In this document: positions 62,601 through 64,000 of the stretch, piece by piece
Layout: the number at the start of each line of letters is the position of its first letter
Position numbering within the stretch: position 1 is the stretch's first letter
The notes under the pieces: generated by a model
Databases searched by the model: none
What the model was told of the DNA's origin: nothing
Seen by the model: only the letters and a program-made list of their open reading frames with translations
Translations under genes and position numbers: made by a program
Assembly: GCA_032158295.1 (NCBI GenBank)
Contig: CM063251.1
Coordinates: 9,773,016-9,837,015 of the forward strand
DNA length: 64,000 nucleotides
DNA from: Pycnopodia helianthoides
Lineage: Eukaryota; Echinodermata; Asteroidea; Forcipulatida; Asteriidae
Reading direction: 5' to 3'

Positions 62601-64000
62601 GGGTTCACAGGTAAGAATGATTTCTTGGGATGGTGTATTGCCCCCCAATCTCGTCACCATGGGTGTACAGACTTGCTGGGCCATTTTTCCCTACATGCCT
62701 TGCTTGATCATGACCCCTGAAATTGTCTAATTTTAAATGTGCAAATAATCGCCACAGCTGTACCAAAGTTTTTGGAACATAAGCCGCCCAGAATATAAGT
62801 CATGGCACCTAAAAATGAGTACAACAAGATTTAGACTTTGATGTATAAGCTACTCAGAATATAAGCTGCAGGTACCGGTACTCTGTTAGCTTGAAAACCA
62901 AAGTATGTACGCCTCGGCTTACATTAGTAAAGCCTTTTGTCAAGGCCTTCGTGTCTTGGAGCTGCGATGCCAAGCGACTGAAATGGGAGACCACACCTGC
63001 GAGTGGCGCAGCCACGAGAGCTTTTCCAACTTGTTTGCGGTTTCTTATGTGTTTCTTTATAATCTCGACTTTTGCTACCCGAAACGGTAGCAAAAGTCCA
63101 AACCAATCAGAAGTGCATAACGCACGTTTCATACTTCATGAATAATTCATTACAAAAACCGCAAACAAGTTGGAAAAGGCCCTCGTGGCTTCGCCACTCG
63201 GCTCGCATGTGTGGTCTCTCGTTCCAGTCGCTCCACTGTTTACAAAGCTGTCCAAGCCACGATGGCCTTGACAAAAGGCTAACATTAGTAAGGTCTGCAG
63301 TGGATTCTGCTCAGGTATACATGTAGAAGGCGGATTTGGAGGGTTAGTGAAAGTTAAAGTTAATTTACAAGAACATCGTAAGTCTGGTATTTTTGGTTGA
63401 AGCAATGGAAATGCTTTGGCTAACATGCTTCAGAGAAAACGTTATCAAGTCACTCCTAGTGATTGACAAAGTACAGTGTTCCCACACATGTTGTTGGTTT
63501 GCATTCCAATTATGCAAAGTTTCACATTCTAAAAAACAGCTGTTAACATTTTTATTTATACTTTTTGATTTTGACTTGGAGCAATCATTCTGTGTAAGCT
63601 CTGGTTTATGATGTTTGCTTGTTTATGAGAAAGTATTGAAAAACATAGTTCAGGTTTATGTATACAATAATGCATTTTCTTGTAAGGTTATTGTCTTTTG
63701 TGAAGAAAATGGTAAGAAGTTTGTACAGTAAAAAGTGTTCTTTAATTCCACCAAGTTATGTATTTCCTTCTTTAGTTACATGTTAACGACATCAAATTTA
63801 AACTATGTGCCTTTTACTCACATTATATGACACCTTTATTGTGAACACCGACCTTTAAAAAAAAAAAATATTGTGACTGGAATTTTGTCTTGATTGCAGG
63901 AGCTGATATTGAGAATCTAGTAAACCAGGCTGCCCTGCAAGCAGCTGGGCTCGGCAAAGAGGCAATAGATATGGAAGATCTGGAGTATTCTAAGGACAAA
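44644..64000 (+). CDS. YME1L1: YME1L1 orthologue, mitochondrial i-AAA protease, 5' 528 codons (runs off window)
   Basis: YME1L is an ATP-driven metalloprotease of the mitochondrial inner membrane facing the intermembrane space; the human enzyme processes OPA1 and turns over lipid-transfer and import proteins. Exons: 44644-44679, 46315-46491, 47993-48143, 48995-49099, 52186-52298, 53625-53850, 55461-55537, 56375-56465, 57522-57674, 59245-59440, 60165-60277, 62566-62610 and 63900-64000. All junctions are GT-AG and in frame. Order: N-terminal region (1-180), conserved QSRGFKT, conserved [10 protein letters not shown], one membrane span (about 250-269), and AAA ATPase with Walker A GSPGTGKT (331-338), Walker B VVFIDE (386-391), pore loop FVG (364-366), AATN (432-435) and RPGRFD (446-451). 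The HEXGH protease site is not in the window. Confidence 0.96.
45853..46036. repeat. hairpin and SINE-type tail in YME1L1 intron 1
   Basis: AAGGGGCAGATTTGT faces AAAAATCTGCCCCTT (45853-45945). GCGCTTTATAAATGCGAGCT followed by (ATT)n at 45999-46036 is a common SINE tail. Confidence 0.5.
46315..46491 (+). CDS. YME1L1: YME1L1 exon 2, N-terminal region
   Basis: It has 59 codons, acceptor TTACAG ending 46314 and donor GTGAGT at 46492. It starts [20 protein letters not shown], comparable to human VTVPLSHLINAFHTPKNTS, then becomes basic and Gln/Asn-rich ([16 protein letters not shown]). The basic character suits a mitochondrial targeting region. Conservation is weak past the first 20 residues. Confidence 0.85.
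46631..46722. repeat. hairpin after YME1L1 exon 2
   Basis: GACACCATGTAAATAAA faces TTTATTTACATGGTGTC with no loop, and AAGGTACATGTAGGTTTGCC faces GGGCAAATCTACCTT outside it. Confidence 0.8.
47385..47622 (+). mobile_element. SINE family T, best copy, 15-bp target duplication
   Basis: CCGTGGCTGCTGCTTCCCAG begins it and CTTTGTTCAACCCCCATAC ends it. TAAGTCTTGAATTTA stands at 47370-47384 and 47623-47637. The tRNA-like module lies about 140 bp in, not at the start as in most SINEs. Confidence 0.88.
47525..47596 (+). other. tRNA-like cloverleaf inside SINE T (72 nt)
   Basis: Acceptor stem GGCTAGA / TCTAGTC (7 pairs, one G-T), D arm GCTC-AGTTGGTA-GAGC, anticodon stem CCGG / CCGG with loop holding GTT (Asn-type), and T loop TTCAAAT. 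Position 33 is C, not the required U, and the last anticodon-stem pair is mismatched. It can direct pol III but is probably not a working tRNA. Confidence 0.7.
47993..48143 (+). CDS. YME1L1: YME1L1 exon 3, N-terminal region
   Basis: The acceptor is TCTTAG ending 47992 and the donor is GTAAGA at 48144. [12 protein letters not shown] and [16 protein letters not shown] match human NLRDLGLSELK and WHTSHVSAQSFFENKY. It ends one base into a Gly codon. Confidence 0.92.
48144..48994. other. YME1L1 intron 3
   Basis: No gene seen. Short palindromes AGGTCCGGACCT (48490) and ATCTTCCGCTAGCGGAATTT (about 48512) stand close together. Confidence 0.4.
48995..49099 (+). CDS. YME1L1: YME1L1 exon 4, N-terminal region
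   Basis: The acceptor is TTTCAG ending 48994 and the donor is GTAACT at 49100. It reads [20 protein letters not shown] then [14 protein letters not shown], loosely like human DIFSTLRSSCLYRHHSRALQ. Phase matches on both sides confirm it. Confidence 0.88.
49729..49925 (-). mobile_element. SINE family W, copy 4, tRNA-derived
   Basis: On the - strand: GCACCGTGGCCGAGCGGTCT (box A, Ser/Leu-like), AGTGTTCAAATCCCAGCC (box B), then GAGCAAGTTACTTAGGC and CCTTCAGATGGGACATAAAG. Confidence 0.75.
50306..51929 (+). mobile_element. MITE family B, copy 4, split by 1.3-kb insertion
   Basis: The left part 50306-50454 starts TTAAAGGCAGTGGATACTTT; the right part 51790-51929 ends AAAGTATATCCTGCCTTTAA. Together they match the intact copy at 9683-10009, with the break inside a T run. 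Confidence 0.85.
50455..51789 (+). mobile_element. Helitron/Helentron-like element with tandem CRE palindromes
   Basis: The 5' end AGGTGTTCGGGCATTCCGCC forms the hairpin TTCGGGC-ATTCC-GCCCGAA. Units of about 300 bp follow, marked by GACCCCAT at 50793, 50944, 51245 (as GACACCAT) and 51541, and by GATGACGTCATCGA-type blocks at 50629, 51101 and 51398. Near the 3' end GTGTTTGT-TGTTT-ACAAACAC is a hairpin 7 bases before CTAG. No terminal inverted repeats, no duplicated target beyond T, no coding. The class is inferred. Confidence 0.6.
52186..52298 (+). CDS. YME1L1: YME1L1 exon 5: conserved QSRGFKT segment
   Basis: The acceptor is TGTAG ending 52185 and the donor is GTAATG at 52299. [20 protein letters not shown] matches human FIQSRGFKTLKSRTRRLQST, the most conserved part of the pre-membrane region. 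It ends IGVLSGFIQ, like human APSFVKGFL. The preceding 3.1-kb intron contains a MITE split by a 1.3-kb insertion. Confidence 0.94.
52400..52476. repeat. hairpin element in YME1L1 intron 5
   Basis: GGCCTGACGTTTTGACTCTAG faces TAGGATCGAAACGTCAGGCC with CAGAGTCTCTCTCG near the turn. Confidence 0.75.
52482..52625. repeat. fold-back element E5
   Basis: GGTCCATGGTGTTTGTACACC faces GGTGTACAAAACCCAAGGAC, with GGCTCCCGAGTCGAAGCCGA at the turn; same family as 7030-7245. Confidence 0.75.
53625..53850 (+). CDS. YME1L1: YME1L1 exon 6: membrane span
   Basis: The acceptor is TTTCAG ending 53624 and the donor is GTGAGT at 53851. It contains [17 protein letters not shown] (human AFKTGFAEGFLKAQAL), then charged RFKNW and the hydrophobic [20 protein letters not shown], the single inner-membrane span that fixes the ATPase and protease in the intermembrane space. 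Confidence 0.95.
53868..54453 (+). mobile_element. MITE family C, copy 3, plus shared flank
   Basis: The MITE is 53939-54453, TTAAAGAGGGGCTCCAAGGT to ACCTTGGAGCCTCTCTTTTAA. The preceding GTCATCTTGAGCATGGTTTC flank equals that of the 21.3-kb copy. It starts 17 bp after the YME1L1 exon 6 donor. Confidence 0.85.
54664..55012 (-). mobile_element. MITE family B, copy 5
   Basis: TTAAAGACACTGGACACCTT at left; it keeps the central stem GATTTCGAGACCTCACGCGTGAGGTCTC, a perfect inverted repeat lost or decayed in other copies. The right end is cut short near 55012. Confidence 0.85.
55461..55537 (+). CDS. YME1L1: YME1L1 exon 7, linker into AAA domain
   Basis: The acceptor is GGTAG ending 55460 after a long T tract; the donor is GTAAGA at 55538. 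It reads [20 protein letters not shown], matching human DSAVDPVQMKNVTFEHVKG. This is the VxFxDVxG signature that opens AAA protease ATPase domains. Confidence 0.94.
55538..57521. other. YME1L1 introns 7 and 8 around exon 8
   Basis: Apart from exon 8 (56375-56465) nothing recognisable was seen; a 126-codon frame at 57211-57591 crosses the exon 9 acceptor in the wrong frame and is not a gene. Confidence 0.5.
56375..56465 (+). CDS. YME1L1: YME1L1 exon 8, AAA domain
   Basis: The acceptor is GTGTAG ending 56374 and the donor is GTGAAT at 56466. It reads [20 protein letters not shown] then [10 protein letters not shown], matching human [30 protein letters not shown]. Confidence 0.95.
57522..57674 (+). 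CDS. YME1L1: YME1L1 exon 9: Walker A and pore loop
   Basis: The acceptor is GTCAG ending 57521 and the donor is GTGAGT at 57675. It holds [20 protein letters not shown] (Walker A; the family usual is GPPGTGKT) and [16 protein letters not shown] (substrate-gripping FVG pore loop; the family usual is FVGVGAxR). Both substitutions are to Ser. A (ATTT)n tract and a SINE begin about 10 bp after the donor. Confidence 0.96.
57683..57710. repeat. (ATTT)n microsatellite at splice donor
   Basis: Seven ATTT units begin 9 bases after the YME1L1 exon 9 boundary. It probably is the 3' tail of the reversed SINE that follows. Confidence 0.9.
57711..57918 (-). mobile_element. tRNA-derived SINE family U, copy 2
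   Basis: On the - strand: GATCAGGTTGGCACAATGGT (box A), CCAGTTCGATTCCCTCC (box B), GGTTTTCAGTCCCTACCTGA, and an A/T-rich tail merging into (AAAT)n. Confidence 0.8.
58105..58440 (+). mobile_element. SINE family T, circularly permuted copy
   Basis: It starts in the 3' half of the tRNA-like module (GAGGTTGCAGGTTCAAATCC), runs through CAGTCAGTTTCCCTTGTGG and GTGATCCCTGGCTACATGG, and ends in the 5' half of the next module (GGGCTAGATAGCTCGGTTGG). It is one whole period of a tandem array, about 300 bp. Confidence 0.8.
58441..59244. other. YME1L1 intron 9, 3' part
   Basis: No gene or repeat with defined ends seen. Confidence 0.4.
59245..59440 (+). CDS. YME1L1: YME1L1 exon 10: Walker B and second region of homology
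   Basis: The acceptor is TTTCAG ending 59244 and the donor is GTAAGA at 59441. It reads [17 protein letters not shown] (Walker B), then [19 protein letters not shown] and [14 protein letters not shown], nearly the human sequence. It ends two bases into the Pro codon; human has Asn at this place. Confidence 0.96.
59441..60164. other. YME1L1 intron 10
   Basis: Nothing recognisable apart from short AT runs. Confidence 0.4.
60165..60277 (+). CDS. YME1L1: YME1L1 exon 11: arginine-finger region
   Basis: The acceptor is GAAG ending 60164 and the donor is GTAAAG at 60278. It reads [20 protein letters not shown] then [23 protein letters not shown] holds the arginines that reach the neighbouring subunit's ATP. 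The acceptor lacks the usual pyrimidine before AG, but frame and homology leave no doubt. Confidence 0.94.
60310..60600. repeat. CG-rich block with CCAAT and E-box module
   Basis: CATTCTGATTGGACGAGAGG then ACATCACGTGGGGGTGTTTA, as at 6.5 kb. It continues with GAGGGCGCTATCACG and repeated GCGCAAGTT / GCGCGCAAATTT words, far richer in CG than its surroundings. Confidence 0.55.
60658..60835. repeat. near-perfect hairpin E2, 78-bp arms
   Basis: AATGGGAATCAAAGTGTG faces ACACATTGATTCCCTT; inside, CGAGGCCTGGTTCTTGATAA faces TTATCAAGAACCAGGCCTCG; the turn is CACCTCGACTTCGTCTCGGTG. Confidence 0.88.
61112..61275. repeat. three CTCF-like motifs, one inverted and two direct
   Basis: ACACTAGGTGGCAGCAGAC at about 61118 (+), and its complement GTCTGCTGCCACCTAGTGTC at 61198 and GTCTGCTGCCACCTAGCGTC at 61247 (-). 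The last two belong to a 49-bp direct repeat that includes CTCTCATTGACCTTT. Confidence 0.6.
61187..61557 (-). CDS. uncertain open frame, 108+ codons, coiled-coil-like
   Basis: The - strand is open from about 61557 to 61187 with no early ATG. It reads [40 protein letters not shown] and [16 protein letters not shown], an amphipathic helix pattern, then [10 protein letters not shown] twice from the direct repeat. I recognise no family. It may be an old mobile-element or retrogene fragment, or chance, inside YME1L1 intron 11. Confidence 0.2.
62160..62436 (+). repeat. repeat family H, copy 3
   Basis: GATGTGACCTGTGACATCAC to GTGTAGCATCTTGCCGTC, about 95% like 33770-34048. It carries the uninterrupted site GTAAATTTTGAGTTTATG. 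Confidence 0.88.
62566..62610 (+). CDS. YME1L1: YME1L1 exon 12 (45 bp), AAA lid
   Basis: The acceptor is TTGCAG ending 62565 and the donor is GTAAGA at 62611. It reads [15 protein letters not shown], matching human VDPEIIARGTVGFSG. It is a tiny exon in the middle of repeats, phase-matched on both sides. Confidence 0.93.
62931..63281. mobile_element. 351-bp fold-back element with 10-bp target duplication
   Basis: AGCCTTTTGTCAAGGCCTTC faces GATGGCCTTGACAAAAGGCT; further in, CCAACTTGTTTGCGGTTT faces AAACCGCAAACAAGTTGG; the centre has CTTTTGCTACCCGAAACGGTAGCAAAAG. ACATTAGTAA is on both sides (62921-62930, 63282-63291). The arms are about 115 bp. Confidence 0.85.
63292..63899. other. YME1L1 intron 12, 3' part
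   Basis: No gene or repeat seen; a poly-A run at 63857 precedes the acceptor of exon 13. Confidence 0.4.
63900..64000 (+). CDS. YME1L1: YME1L1 exon 13 (cut by window end)
   Basis: The acceptor is TTGCAG ending 63899. It reads [20 protein letters not shown] then [13 protein letters not shown], matching human [33 protein letters not shown]. The open frame reaches the last base of the window, so the exon, the HEXGH peptidase domain and the C-terminus continue outside. Confidence 0.95.

Noticed and set aside
63072..63426. Frames on both strands at 62.85-63.43 kb as genes
   Set aside because: They read through both arms of the 351-bp fold-back element, which explains their similar peptides on opposite strands.

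Overview
This is animal nuclear DNA. Its genes are split by GT-AG introns of about 0.4 to 8 kb, it is AT-rich by eye, and it is full of short dispersed repeats. Two genes are recognisable, both on the + strand and head to tail. Their products resemble vertebrate orthologues closely enough to suggest a marine invertebrate deuterostome. An echinoderm, perhaps a sea star, is my best guess; I infer this from the style of the proteins and repeats and have not proved it. Most short open frames in the window lie inside repeats and are not genes.

Gene 1 (8693-37848) is an orthologue of TBC1D5, the Rab7 GTPase-activating protein that works with retromer and in autophagy. I could join 14 coding exons with consistent phases. 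Counted from the first in-frame ATG (8734) they give 771 codons plus a stop, close to the roughly 795 residues of the human protein. The catalytic arginine (IxxDxxRT), the glutamine (YxQ) and the retromer-binding loop are all visible. The true 5' end is not fixed; a possible promoter lies near 3.86-3.92 kb.

Gene 2 (44644 to the window end) is an orthologue of YME1L1, the i-AAA protease of the mitochondrial inner membrane. Thirteen exons (528 codons) cover the N-terminal region, the single membrane span and the AAA ATPase. The metalloprotease domain lies beyond position 64000.

Layout: 1-8.7 kb is a repeat-rich upstream region with a decayed LINE on the - strand (640-2004). 8.7-37.8 kb is TBC1D5. 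37.8-44.6 kb is intergenic with no gene seen. 44.6-64 kb is YME1L1. Introns and spacers carry at least ten families of small mobile elements. Three MITE families are bounded by TTAA. A tRNA-bearing SINE has a 15-bp target duplication. There are several fold-back (hairpin) elements, some sharing a TTCG-type loop. A 1.3-kb Helitron/Helentron-like insertion carries tandem CRE palindromes inside a MITE. A pair of copies at 13.2 and 20.7 kb gives an empty and a filled site for a 169-bp inverted-repeat element. The two genes have no obvious functional link beyond being neighbours; the most unusual material is in the nested mobile DNA.
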